A stretch of 64,000 nucleotides of DNA from Zizania palustris (lineage: Eukaryota; Streptophyta; Magnoliopsida; Poales; Poaceae). Of the stretch, positions 43,354-56,958 are shown in pieces. Position 1 is the stretch's first letter. Every line of letters begins with the position of its first letter. Under the pieces are notes generated by a model, which had not been told where the DNA came from, did no database searches, and saw only the letters and a program-made list of their open reading frames with translations. The stretch covers positions 22,747,903 to 22,811,902 of the forward strand of contig JAAALK010000081.1 of the NCBI GenBank assembly GCA_019279435.1, given 5' to 3'. The translations under genes were made by a program, and so were the position numbers.

Positions 43354-46300
43354 ATGTCGTATATTCAGAAAATGGCTGACCACCAGAACACCGGCTCCAA
43401 CAACGGAGAAGGAGGAAGCCACGACGCACGCGAGGGTGTTGTACCCAACTGGGGTGCCACAGGCCTACGTCAGTCTGGGTCGCCCTCCGCCAACCACCCT
43501 ACTTTGGCGGAGATGATGGCGAATCAGAACCAGCTGATCACCGCCCTCCTCACCCAGATGCAGCACCAACAGACTCAGTTGGACCGCCTGCAGAATGGGG
43601 AAGTCACCCCTCGCGCACCAGCACCCGCACCCGCTCCCCAACTCTCGGAGTTTCTGCGCGTGCGCCCGCCCATCTTCTAAAGCACCACCAACCCAATGGA
43701 GGCCGGAGATTGGCTCCGCACCATTGGGAAGAAGCTTGACCTCCTCCCCTGCACCGACCGGGAGCGAGTGGCCTTCGCCACTCACCAGCTCCAGGGTCCC
43801 GCCGCTGAATGGTGGGACAACTACCGTGAGTCCCAGCCGGAGGACCACGTAGTGACATGGGCGGAGTTCACCATCGCCTTCCGTGCCGCCCACGTCCCCG
43901 CCGGTGTCATCGCGGTAAAGCAGCAGGAGTTCTGCGACCTGCACCAGGGCAGTCGGACTGTCATGGAGTACCTCCATGAGTTCAACCGCCTCACCCGCTA
44001 CGCACCGGAAGAGGTGCGGACTGACGCCCTCCGCCAAGCCAAGTTCCTCCGGGGACTTAAGGATGAGCTGTCCATCCAGCTCGTCGCCACCGACTACGCC
44101 GACTTCCAACGGCTAGTCAATAAAGCACTCATCCAAGAGACTGAGTAGAACAGGTTGGACCTCAAGAAGAGGAAGATGATCGCCTTCAAGCATCAGCAGG
44201 CGAACTCTCAGAGGCCCCGCTTCGTCCCTCCACCACCAGCGCCCGCCTACCATCCTCGGCCCACCTACAGGCCACCTCACGCCGCCGGTGGATCCAACGT
44301 CGGGCATCCTCGCCCCGCTCCACCAGCTCCGGCCGCTCAGCCGACGTCAGCCGCCAAGGCCCCGATCTTGAAGGATCGCCAAGGGAGGCCAGTCGTCTGC
44401 TTCAACTGCTGCAAGGAAGGGCACTATTCGCACCAGTGTCCTCACCCCAAGCAGCCCCAAGGCGCGGCACCCAACCAAGCGGTACGTGCCCGCGTCAACC
44501 ACATCAACGCGGAGGAAGCTCAAGAGGCTCCTGAAGTCGTGCTCGGTACGTTCACTGTGAATTCCGTACCAGCCGTAATATTATTTGACTTTGGAGCAAC
44601 ACACTCCTTCGTCTCAGAAGATTTTGTGAAAATCAACGAACTGGACGTACTCCCTCTATCCGTCCCCATGGTGATTGCCACTCCAGGCAATAGAACCTTA
44701 GCCCGCTCATACAGCCCTAAGGTTCAGATAGAGATCCAAGGAGTATTATTCCGGGCCGAGCCAGTCCTCATAAAATGCGCCGGACTCGACCTCATCCTAG
44801 GGATGGATTGGTTGATGAAGCACAAGGGAGTGATCGACTGTGCCAACAAGTCCGTCACAGTGGTCAACCCTGAAGGCGCAACCGTCACCTTTCGGATGAC
44901 CAGTCGCAAACCACTCGAAGCGTCCCTCCACTCGCTAGCCCTTGAAGAAGTACCCATAGTCAAGGAGTTTATGGACGTCTTCCCAGAGGACCTACCAGGA
45001 ATGCCTCCCAAGCGGGACATCGAATTCAGAATCGAACTTATCCCCGGGACCACTCCAATCTCCAAGCGTCCATACCGGATGGCCGCTAATGAACTAGCCG
45101 AAGTCAAGAGCAACCTCGAAGACCTAGAGCAGAAAGGGTACATTCGACCGAGTACCTCACCCTGGGGTGCACCGGTCATCTTTGCCATGAAGAAAGACAA
45201 GACCAAGAGGATGTGCGTGGACTATAGAGCCCTGAACGACGTAACCATCAAGAACAAGTACCCATTGCCTCGGATCGATGACCTGTTCGATCAACTGAAG
45301 GGATCCTCAGTGTTTTCCAAGATTGACCTCAGGTCAGGTTATCACCAATTGAGGATTAGAGAAGAGGACATACCCAAGACTGCCTTCACCTCCCGCTATG
45401 GACTCTACGAGTACACAGTGATGTCGTTCGGACTCACGAATGCCCCGGCCTTCTTCATGAACATGATGAACAATGTATTCATGGAGTTCTTGGATAAGTT
45501 CATCGTGGTATTCATCGACGATATCCTCGTTTACTCCAAGACCAAGGAAGAGCACGAGACTCACCTCCGTATGACCCTCAGAAAGCTAAGGGAGCAGCAA
45601 CTGTACGCCAAATACAGCAAATGCGAATTTTGGTCGTCTGAGGTGAAGTTCCTCGGCCATGTCATATCTGCCGGAGGAATAGCAGTGGACCCAACCACCG
45701 TTGAAGCAGTGACCAACTGGCTGCAGCCCACGACCGTGACCGAGATCCGGAGTTTTCTCGGATTGGCCGGATACTACCGCCGGTTCATCGAGAATTTTTC
45801 GAAGATCGCCAAGCCTATGACCAGACTATTGCAGAAAGAAATAAAGTTTGAATGGTCCCCTGACTGCGAAGAAAGCTTCCAGACTCTCAAGAAGAAGTTC
45901 GTGTCAGCTCCTATTCTGACCTTGCCAGACATCCGGAAGGACTTCCACGTCTACTGTGATGCCTCTCGTCAAGGACTGGGATGCGTCTTAATGCAAGAAG
46001 GGAAGGTGATATCCTACGCCTCCCGACAACTAAGGCCGCATGAGCTGAACTACCCGACCCACGACCTGGAATTAGCAGCCGTGGTTCATGCCTTGAAGAT
46101 ATGGAGACATTACCTTGTGGGGAATCGGTGTGAGGTCTTCACCGACCACAAGAGCCTCAAGTACATATTCACCCAACCAGATCTGAATCTCAGGCAAAGG
46201 AGATGGTTGGAACTGATCAAGGATTACGACTTGGGCATCCATTATCATCCAGGCAAGGCCAATGTGGTGGCAGACGCCCTTAGTCGAAAAGGGTACTGCA

Positions 46301-47838
46301 ACGCCATCATGATTCAGGACCAAGCTCCTTTACTTTACAAGGAGATGGAAAGGCTAAATCTAGGGATCACCACCCGAGCGTACCTCGCTGCCTTGGAGTC
46401 TCGGCCTATCTTGATAGATCAGATCCGAGAAAAGCAAAAGGAAGACCCGAACATTTTGGAGATCCAACAGAACATGCGGAAGGGTAAAGCCCCCGGATTC
46501 TCCGAGGACGAGCATGGTACCGTCTGGTTCAGAAACCGGATATGTGTACCCGACCAACCTGAGTTGAAGACCATCATCCTTCAAGAAGCCCACGATACTC
46601 TATACTCCATTCATCCCGGGAGTACCAAGATATATCAAGACCTGAAGGAAAAATATTGGTGGGTCAGCATGAGGAGAGAAATAGCTGAGTATGTGGCCAG
46701 GTGTGACACATGCCGGCGAGTCAAGGCAGAGCATTAGAGACCTGCCGGACTTCTTCAATCCCTCAAAGTCCCTGAATGGAAGTGGGAAGAGATAGGAATG
46801 GACTTCATCACGGGACTGCCCAGGACCCAAGCTGGTCATGACTCTATCTGAGTGATCGTTGACCGACTCACCAAGGTAGCTCACTTCATCCCGGTTAAGA
46901 CAACTTACACTGTCGCCAAACTGGCCGAGTTGTATATGACCCGGATCGTGTGCCTTCATGGAGTTCCTAAAAAGATTGTATCTGACCGCGGGAGTCAGTT
47001 TACCTCCAAGTTTTGGAAGAACCTTCAAGAGGAACTCGGCACCCGGCTGAACTTTAGCACCGCCTATCATCCACAGACCGACGGTCAAACCGAAAGGGTC
47101 AACCAGATATTGGAAGATATGCTTAGAGCTTGTGCTCTAGACTTTGGCGGAATGTGGGACAAGAACTTACCCTATGCAGAGTTCTCCTACAACAACAGTT
47201 ATCAGGCCAGCCTGCAAATGTCCCCGTTCGAAGCACTCTACGGATGTAAGTGCAGAACGCCATTGCTCTGGGATCAAACCGGAGAATCGCAACTGTTTGG
47301 GACAGATATATTGAGAGAAGCTGAAGAGAAGGTCAAGATCATAAGGGACCAGTTAAAGACAGCCCAATCCCGACAGAAGAGCTACGCCGATAACCGTCGA
47401 AGAGACCTAACCTTTGAGGAGGGCGATTATGTCTATCTCCGAGTCACTCCCCTCCGAGGCACTCATAGATTCAACATGAAAGGCAAGCTAGCACCCCGCT
47501 ACGTCGGACCTTTTCAGATCCTCCGACGGCAAGGAGAAGTGGCATATCAACTTGAACTGCCTCCATCATTGGCAGGAGTTCACGATGTGTTCCATGTCTC
47601 TCAGCTGAAGAAGTGCCTCCGTGTACCCACCGAGCAAGCCGACCTTCAGCAGCTCAACGTCCAAGAAGACTTGACTTACATCGAGAAACCCATCAAGATC
47701 TTGGAAACCAAAGAAAGAGTAACCAGGAGTCGTGTAGTTCGCTTCTGCAAGGTTCAATGGGACAACCACCCCGCCGAAGAAGCCACATGGGAAAAAGAAG
47801 ACGAACTGAAAGCCCAATACCCCGAGTTATTCGAGTAA
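43354..47838 (+). pseudogene. P gag-pol polyprotein, unit 1
   Basis: One frame runs from ATG 43354 (a second ATG is at 43369) to TAA 47836-47838. It encodes Gag (AAEWWDNYRE and MEYLHEFNRLTRYAP), the CCHC knuckle CFNCCKEGHYSHQC (44398-44439) and protease, whose active site reads DFGATHSF instead of DSG-type (Asp codon 44587-44589). RT follows with FIDD at 45511-45522, then RNase H (YCDASRQGLG), integrase (H2C2 finger near 46590-46710; VDRLTK, SDRGSQF, TERVNQ) and a chromodomain ending WEKEDELKAQYPELFE. The chromodomain is known to steer such elements to heterochromatin. Four in-frame stops break it: 43678-43680, 44146-44148, 46735-46737 and 46849-46851. There are no frameshifts. Confidence 0.92.
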
Positions 47839-47867
47839 CGTTCCAATCTCGAGGATGAGATTCTTTG

Positions 47868-47880
47868 TAAGGGGGATAGG
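47868..47880 (+). other. P polypurine tract, unit 1
   Basis: GTAAGGGGGATAGG-type purine run directly before LTR2. The copy before LTR3 is at about 56944-56956. Confidence 0.85.
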
Positions 47881-47882
47881 TT

Positions 47883-50800
47883 TGTAACACCCCAAATTTT
47901 CAAAGGAATAAAATATTAATTAATTCAATTTCCTTGATTTTATTATTTTGAAAATACTTTTAAATACCCTTCTATATCATTTTGAACTACAACATAGAGT
48001 TAATGACCAAACCAGGAGCTGAAAATTTTTGTATAAACTCCCAGGGCCAAAATATATTTTTGATAATTTTTATAAATTTTTACCAGGCTTGAAAGTAGCC
48101 CTAAGATTTTAATCTATTTCCTGGAATTATTTTTATTCGGAAATGTTTTGAAACAGTAATGGGCTCCCTTCCCTCCTTTTCTCTCTCTTCCGGCCGGCCC
48201 AGCCCACTCCCTCCCCGCGCGCGCCATCTGACCGGTGGAGCCCACCCGTCAGTGACCCCCTCTCCCCTCGCGCGCGCGCCCGATAGCCCGACCCCACCTG
48301 TCGGCGCCAACCAGCCCACTCCCTCGGCCGAGCCCGACCCCACCCGTCAGTCGCCACCCTCACTCGCTCGCGCTCGCTGGTCAGTGGCCCCCACCTGTCG
48401 GATTCGTCTTCCTCGTGAGATCCGCCCCCAAATCTCCCCCCCCCCTCGCCGGCCGACGCAATAACGCGCCTCGGATCCCCTGCCCCCGACTCCCTCCCCT
48501 CAAATTGAGCCCACCATTACCACCCCCGGTCCACGGCGACCATTTCCCCCAATTAAACCCGACCGATTCGCGTCCAGGTTCGATAAATCGAACTCAACCC
48601 GAGCTCGCTGGTGTTTAAACGCGTTTTATTCCCGGCCACCGTAGATTACACCCTCTCTGCCCCCGCTGATGGCCCTATTTAAACCCCCTGGCCACCCGCA
48701 TTACACCCCCACGCTCACACGCTGCGAGAACAAACAGAGCCCTTGCATTCCGTGTTTTAGCGCACCACCGCCGCCCATCCTCCAGCCATCGCTCACCATC
48801 GCCGGAGTCCCCCTCCGTCCTTGCCGACCGCACCGCTGCGACCGCAAGGACCTCACCGACCCCGGCCACCACTCCGTCGTCGACGAACCCCGCCGGATCG
48901 CCGTCACCGCCAAGGACCCGAACGCCTCCATCACCTCCGCTCGTCGCCGACCTTGCTCCGTCGACCATTCGTCACCACAAGGGTACCCTCGTGATCCCCG
49001 TACTGCCCTCCTTCCATTTTAGGCCCTAGCTTCGACCGCCATCGCTCGCCGTGACCTCAAGCTCGCTCGCCGTCACCGGAGAAGACGACCGGCACGGGCT
49101 GAGTACCCGTGCCATGTCGGATTCACGCATGACCGTGCGATCTGGATCCGACGGTGACGATTAATTCCCGCGTTCGATTTAATCAGATCCGTTAGATCTC
49201 GGCGAAGGGGTACGTTCTAATCTCAGCCGTTCGCTAGGTTTAAAACCCCACATCGCATCTGAGCCGCACGATGCGTACCGGTTCAACGTTTAATCTCAGC
49301 CGTCCACGTCATTTTAACTCCCCCGCCCTCGCCCGCGACCGCCCGATCGTGATCCAACGTTGGATCTTGATCCGGCGCACGCGCACAGTGCACAGGTGCA
49401 CGGTGGTCTCGGCTCACCGTGGACCGACGCCTGTTTTTGGTTTAATTTAAATTCCAGAAATGCTTTTAAACTTCAAAAATTCATATCTGGCGCATTTGAA
49501 CTCAAAAAATTGTCATTTCAATTTCAGAAAATTTGTAAAATTATTCTCTACGTGTTCATACAATAAAAACAGTAGGTTTACTTTGGACTTTTTATGTTTA
49601 TTTAAATAGGTATTCAAATGCCCTTAGGGTTAAAAATATAATTTCAAATGTTTAAACTTCAGTAAAATTTATATTTATTCCTTTCTGTTTATACACTAAA
49701 AACCACTAAGTATTCTCTGTATCATTCATTTTAAATTAATTAGAAAACTTAAGATGAGATTAATCACTTTTAAAACCCCTTTGTACCAAGGACAACACTT
49801 CATTATAATTCCTTTTAAATGATTTATAAAATTAATTTCAGAGGTACCATAACTTGATCTTCTTTAAATTAAACCAATTTAAACCTATGTGCTTGTTGTG
49901 TGGTTTTATATTATTTAATTGAATGTTGTATTTATTTTATTTTACGTTAATTATATTGGGAAGACTACGACGTCCCCGAGGAGCCGGAATATTTCCCGGA
50001 AGTTCCTCCCTCACCCTTCGCTGATCAAGGCAAGTCACCAAACCAATCTTTTGAGCATATTGAACCCATGTTTTATCAAACTATCGCTAAAACACATAGG
50101 TTATACATGCATTAGTCAAATGAAACCGTTACAATATATTTATTTAGGATCCCCCGACCTTGATGTGCAACCCAAGCCATGCTCTCTAGCCTAAACTCCT
50201 TGTCACCATATGATAAATGTTATTAGCTAGTGTCCAATGTATTGACACGATTGCTATAGGATTAAAAATGAGTCGTAGCGATTGGTTCTACTATATGATC
50301 CCCGTTATTCTCATCTTTGGAATTTTGTCGGTGTTGGAGTTGTGGTTGTGAGTGGATGCATGGTGGGTTCCGGGTGCAAGCTAGGGCATTGGTCGGTAGC
50401 ACCCGGGGCACTATAAGGACCGATCTGAGGGATCCGTTGCAATACACTTCCGTACTAACCACAAGTCTAATGGGTAAGTCCTAACTAAAGTATGGAGTGT
50501 TCCAAACCGAGGCCACCATTTGGAGATGGGTCAAGCAGCACCTGCGGGTGGCTTGTACCAATGTGGCGCAAAAGGGGGTGCGACGTTAGCCGGGATGCGG
50601 CCCGGCGCGCCGGCGAAACCTAGAGCGGGTGCTTATCGCTTGGAGCATTTCATGCCGAGGTTTTGGCACGAGTTCCCGTGGTATGGGTCATCTCGTTTGG
50701 GATGAGTGCGTGCCTTGTGGGTACAGTAGTACATCTCTGATCAGAGTCATAAATCTTTTCAAAAAGCCGAGCCCACGGTCAAGGGCGGGTTGCGTGACAT

Positions 50801-51325
50801 CCCACAGTTAGATTACTTTGAATATGTATGTGCGTGATGGTTTGACATGTAAGGACTGTTGTGCGAGGAGGTAAAACGTACTCCTCGAGTTAGATGATGT
50901 TATTGATGTTCATGTTTACTTTTCCGCATGATTAAATTTGACTACACTAAATGCAATGACTAAAAATGTACTTTTCCGCTATGTTAGCCATTATTCTTCC
51001 TTGTTTATTATCCTGCTTTATTACTTGCATTTGCGGTGGCTTGTTGAGTACTTTTTGTACTCATACCCGTTGGACCCCATAGAGGATGCCTACTATGAAT
51101 ATGGTCTGGAGTAGTGACCCAGTCAAGCAAAGATCCTGAAGAAGGCGTTTATCATGTTTTTTTAATTATTTTATTATCGTTGTTATTAAAACTCTTATGT
51201 AATAATATGGTCTACGTACCATGAATGCTTGTCGTATGTACGTTGTCGCATGATGAGCCTCTTGTATTATTGTTTTTCTTGGGAAATTCAATAATGTCTC
51301 GATTTCGGTAAATCGGGGCGCTACA
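47883..51325 (+). repeat. P LTR2 (shared middle LTR)
   Basis: 3443 bp, nearly identical to LTR1 and LTR3. It serves both as 3' LTR of unit 1 and 5' LTR of unit 2, with a normal primer site on its right and a polypurine tract on its left. It holds the same noncoding blocks as LTR1. Confidence 0.93.
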
Positions 51326-51464
51326 AGATGGTATCAGAGCCGACTTGACTGTAGGAAGCCAAACAGACCCACCTAGCCATTAGCTGCAGAAAATTATTTC
51401 TCGAAAACATACTTTATAAACTTTGTTTCTCCCCTCACTTTTTCTTCAACTTGCTGTTTTGTAG

Positions 51465-52247
51465 ATGCCTGTCTACCAAGTACACAGTTATTGCCGCCAC
51501 TTCGAGGGCTTCGTCAGGGAGCTCCGGATGATGCTCACATTCCTCGGGTTCCTCTTCGAGCCCGAATTCCAAGGAGTGTACTTGGAGGAGTTTGCCGGAC
51601 CCTGCGACGTCTCCCTCACCATCCACGGCTCTGGGGAGCATCTGCCGTCCTACACCACCACGCTTGGAGGCCCGACATTCGACGTCGCATGCCAATGAGT
51701 CGCCCTACAGGCCCTTATTTAGCTGAGGATGATCTACGATGATCGTCTTCAGAACTTGTCTTTTCGGCTTGTGCCGAAGCGCACTCCCGTCGCCTACCGT
51801 AGTATCTACCTCGGAGTTCACTCCGTGCGTGATCCGGTCATGGCCTGGCAGTCGCGTCTTCTACAGGCTATGGACGACCTCCATACCGAGGCGGTGCTCG
51901 ACGCCGATGAGCACCATGAGGCGGTTGAGTTTCTTCGTGAGGAGATGAAGAACTTGATCCAGTAGAACGGCGAGATGCAGCGCAAGATCATGTAGCTGCA
52001 GAAGGACATCGCCGAGATGGTTCCTCTCCTTCCTAGGAAGAGGAAGCCCATCCGTGAGCCCGTCCCTCACCCCAAGCGGATCCCACCTCACCCCTCCACC
52101 GCTGGACCGTCTACCGCCAGTGCCCCTGCACCACGCCCCGGTCTCATCTCCGACCCCATCATCGAGAACTTTCTCGAACCCACCATCCCTCAGGAGCCGC
52201 GTACCCGTGGTTCCGAGAGCAAGGAGACCGCCTCCGGTGGCGATTAG
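51465..52247 (+). pseudogene. P ORF0 of unit 2
   Basis: This copy of the unit 1 ORF0 has the same start and the same four stops (51696-51698, 51720-51722, 51963-51965, 51993-51995). It differs by only a few bases, such as one Arg to Trp change in the ARQSR phrase. Product and function are not recognised; see unit 1 for visible features. Confidence 0.65.
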
Positions 52248-52429
52248 ACGTTAGGAGTCGCTATCTTAAATAAAACAAAATTTTGTATGTGGTGCTATCC
52301 ACAACGAGTGTGTTGTGGATAGAATAAAAGCTTGATTGTAATGAACAATTTTTACCACTTTATATATATGCCTGAGCCTTATGAGGTATTTTTGATAGTA
52401 TTATTGTTTCATCATCATTTTGCCTTATA

Positions 52430-55400
52430 ATGTCGTATATTCAGAAAATGGCTGACCACCAGAACACCGGCTCCAACAACGGAGAAGGAGGAAGCCACGA
52501 CGCACGCGAGGGTGTTGTACCCAACTGGGGTGCCACAGGCCTACGTCAGTCTGGGTCGCCCTCCGCCAACCACCCTACTTTGGCGGAGATGATGGCGAAT
52601 CAGAACCAGCTGATCACCGCCCTCCTCACCCAGATGCAGCACCAACAGACTCAGTTGGACCGCCTGCAGAATGGGGAAGTCACCCCTCGCGCACCAGCAC
52701 CCGCACCCGCTCCCCAACTCTCGGAGTTTCTGCGCGTGCGCCCACCCATCTTCTAAAGCACCACCAACCCAATGGAGGCCGGAGATTGGCTCCGCACCAT
52801 TGGGAAGAAGCTTGACCTCCTCCCCTGCACCGACCGGGAGCGAGTGACCTTCGCCACTCACCAGCTCCAGGGTCCCGCCGCTGAATGGTGGGACAACTAC
52901 CGTGAGTCCCAGCCGGAGGACCACGTAGTGACATGGGCGGAGTTCACCATCGCCTTCCGTGCCGCCCACGTCCCCGCCGGTGTCATCGCGGTAAAGCAGC
53001 AGGAGTTCCGCGACCTGCACCAGGGCAGTCGGACTGTCATGGAGTACCTCCATGAGTTCAACCGCCTCACCCGCTACGCACTGGAAGAGGTGCGGACTGA
53101 CGCCCTCCGCCAAGCCAAGTTCCTCCGGGGACTTAAGGATGAGCTGTCCATCCAGCTCGTTGCCACCAACTACGCCGACTTCCAACGGCTAGTCAATAAA
53201 GCACTCATCCAAGAGACTGAGTAGAACAGGTTGGACCTCAAGAAGAGGAAGATGATCGCCTTCAAGCATCAGCAGGCAAACTCTCAGAGGCCCCGCTTCG
53301 TCCCTCCACCACCAGCGCCCGCCTACCATCCTCGGCCCACCTACAGGCCACCTCACGCCGCCGGTGGATCCAACGTCAGGCATCCTCGCCCCGCTCCACC
53401 AGCTCCGGCCGCTCAGCCGACGTCAGCCGCCAAGGCCCCGATCTTGAAGGATCGCCAAGGGAGGCCAGTCGTCTGCTTCAACTGCCGCAAGGAAGGGCAC
53501 TATTCGCACCAGTGTCCTCACCCCAAGCAGCCCCAAGGCGCGGCACCCAACCAGGCGGTACGTGCCCGCGTCAACCACATCAACGCGGAGGAAGCTCAAG
53601 AGGCTCCTGAAGTCGTGCTCGGTACGTTCACTGTGAATTCCGTACCAGCCGTAATATTATTTGACTTTGGAGCAACACACTCCTTCGTCTCAGAAGATTT
53701 TGTGAAAATCAACGAACTGGACGTACTCCCTCTATCCGTCCCCATGGTGATTGCCACTCCAGGCAATAGAACCTTAGCCCGCTCATACAGCCCTAAGGTT
53801 CAGATAGAGATCCAAGGAGTATTATTCCGGGCCGAGCCAGTCCTCATAAAATGCGCCGGACTCGACCTCATCCTAGGGATGGATTGGTTGATGAAGCACA
53901 AGGGAGTGATCGACTGTGCCAACAAGTCCGTCACAGTGGTCAACCCTGAAGGCGCAACCGTCACCTTTCGGATGACCAGTCGCAAACCACTCGAAGCGTC
54001 CCTCCACTCGCTAGCCCTTGAAGAAGTACCCATAGTCAAGGAGTTTATGGACGTCTTCCCAGAGGACCTACCAGGAATGCCTCCCAAGCGGGACATCGAA
54101 TTCAGAATCGAACTTATCCCCGGGACCACTCCAATCTCCAAGCGTCCATACCGGATGGCCGCTAATGAACTAGCCGAAGTCAAGAGCAACCTCGAAGACC
54201 TAGAGCAGAAAGGGTACATTCGACCGAGTACCTCACCCTGGGGTGCACCGGTCATCTTTGCCATGAAGAAAGACAAGACCAAGAGGATGTGCGTGGACTA
54301 TAGAGCCCTGAACGACGTAACCATCAAGAACAAGTACCCATTGCCTCGGATCGATGACCTGTTCGATCAACTGAAGGGATCCTCAGTGTTTTCCAAGATT
54401 GACCTCAGGTCAGGTTATCACCAATTGAGGATTAGAGAAGAGGACATACCCAAGACTGCCTTCACCTCCCGCTATGGACTCTACGAGTACACAGTGATGT
54501 CGTTCGGACTCACGAATGCCCCGGCCTTCTTCATGAACATGATGAACAATGTATTCATGGAGTTCTTGGATAAGTTCATCGTGGTATTCATCGACGATAT
54601 CCTTGTTTACTCCAAGACCAAGGAAGAGCACGAGACTCACCTCCGTATGACCCTCAGAAAGCTAAGGGAGCAGCAACTGTACGCCAAATACAACAAATGC
54701 GAATTTTGGTCGTCTGAGGTGAAGTTCCTCGGCCATGTCATATCTGCCGGAGGAATAGCAGTGGACCCAACCACCGTTGAAGCAGTGACCAACTGACTGC
54801 AGCCCACGACCGTGACCGAGATCCGGAGTTTTCTCGGATTGGCCGGATACTACCGCCGGTTCATCGAGAATTTTTCGAAGATCGCCAAGCCTATGACCAG
54901 ACTATTGCAGAAAGAAATAAAGTTTGAATGGACCCCTGACTGCGAAGAAAGCTTCCAGACTCTCAAGAAGAAGTTCGTGTCAGCTCCTATTCTGACCTTG
55001 CCAGACATCCGGAAGGACTTCCACGTCTACTGTGATGCCTCTCGTCAAGGACTGGGATGCGTCTTAATGCAAGAAGGGAAGGTGATATCCTACGCCTCCC
55101 GACAACTAAGGCCGCATGAGCTGAACTACCCGACCCACGACCTGGAATTAGCAGCCGTGGTTCATGCCTTGAAGATATGGAGACATTACCTTGTGGGGAA
55201 TCGGTGTGAGGTCTTCACCGACCACAAGAGCCTCAAGTACATATTCACCCAACCAGATCTGAATCTCAGGCAAAGGAGATGGTTGGAACTGATCAAGGAT
55301 TACGACTTGGGCATCCATTATCATCCAGGCAAGGCCAATGTGGTGGCAGACGCCCTTAGTCGAAAAGGGTACTGCAACGCCATCATGATTCAGGACCAAG

Positions 55401-56914
55401 CTCCTTTACTTTACAAGGAGATGGAAAGGCTAAATCTAGGGATCACCACCCGAGCGTACCTCGCTGCCTTGGAGTCTCGGCCTATCTTGATAGATCAGAT
55501 CCGAGAAAAGCAAAAGGAAGACCCGGACATTTTGGAGATCCAACAGAACATGCGGAAGGGTAAAGCCCCCGGATTCTCCGAGGACGAGCATGGTACCGTC
55601 TAGTTCAGAAACCGGATATGTGTACCCGACCAACCTGAGTTGAAGACCATCATCCTTCAAGAAGCCCACGATACTCTATACTCCATTCATCCCGGGAGTA
55701 CCAAGATATATCAAGACCTGAAGGAAAAATATTGGTGGGTCAGCATGAGGAGAGAAATAGCTGAGTATGTGGCCAGGTGTGACACATGCCGGCGAGTCAA
55801 GGCAGAGCATTAGAGACCTGCCGGACTTCTTCAATCCCTCAAAGTCCCTGAATGGAAGTGGGAAGAGATAGGAATGGACTTCATCACGGGACTGCCCAGG
55901 ACCCAAGCTGGTCATGACTCTATCTGAGTGATCGTTGACCGACTCACCAAGGTAGCTCACTTCATCCCGGTTAAGACAACTTACACTGTCGCCAAACTGG
56001 CCGAGTTGTATATGACCCGGATCGTGTGCCTTCATGGAGTTCCTAAAAAGATTGTATCTGACCGCGGGAGTCAGTTTACCTCCAAGTTTTGGAAGAACCT
56101 TCAAGAGGAACTCGGCACCCGGCTGAACTTTAGCACCGCCTATCATCCATAGACCGACGGTCAAACCGAAAGGGTCAACCAGATATTGGAAGATATGCTT
56201 AGAGCTTGTGCTCTAGACTTTGGCGGAATGTGGGACAAGAACTTACCCTATGCAGAGTTCTCCTACAACAACAGTTATCAGGCCAGCCTGCAAATGTCCC
56301 CGTTCGAAGCACTCTACGGATGTAAGTGCAGAACGCCATTGCTCTGGGATCAAACCGGAGAATCGCAACTGTTTGGGACAGATATATTGAGAGAAGCTGA
56401 AGAGAAGGTCAAGATCATAAGGGACCAGTTAAAGACAGCCCAATCCCGACAGAAGAGCTACGCCGATAACCGTCGAAGAGACCTAACCTTTGAGGAGGGC
56501 GATTATGTCTATCTCCGAGTCACTCCCCTCCGAGGCACTCATAGATTCAACATGAAAGGCAAGCTAGCACCCCGCTACGTCGGACCTTTTCAGATCCTCC
56601 GACGGCAAGGAGAAGTGGCATATCAACTTGAACTGCCTCCATCATTGGCAGGAGTTCACGATGTGTTCCATGTCTCTCAGCTGAAGAAGTGCCTCCGTGT
56701 ACCCACCGAGCAAGCCGACCTTCAGCAGCTCAACGTCCAAGAAGACTTGACTTACATCGAGAAACCCATCAAGATCTTGGAAACCAAAGAAAGAGTAACC
56801 AGGAGTCGTGTAGTTCGCTTCTGCAAGGTTCAATGGGACAACCACCCCGCCGAAGAAGCCACATGGGAAAAAGAAGACGAACTGAAAGCCCAATACCCCG
56901 AGTTATTCGAGTAA
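52430..56914 (+). pseudogene. P gag-pol polyprotein, unit 2
   Basis: The domain order and frame are the same as in unit 1. All four unit 1 stops recur at 52754-52756, 53222-53224, 55811-55813 and 55925-55927. Three more are private to this copy: 54794-54796 (end of RT), 55601-55603 (after RNase H) and 56150-56152 (integrase core). The protease DFGATHSF change is shared. The knuckle here reads CFNCRKEGHYSHQC, the more usual form, so unit 1 acquired the Cys. Chromodomain and integrase ends are intact. No frameshift is visible across 4.5 kb. Confidence 0.92.
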
Positions 56915-56958
56915 CGTTCCAATCTCGAGGATGAGATTCTTTGTAAGGGGGATAGGTT

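Noticed and set aside
43465..44109. 214-codon minus-strand frame, repeated at 52541-53185
   Set aside because: Mirror frame of the P gag coding region; GC-rich third positions remove stops on the opposite strand.
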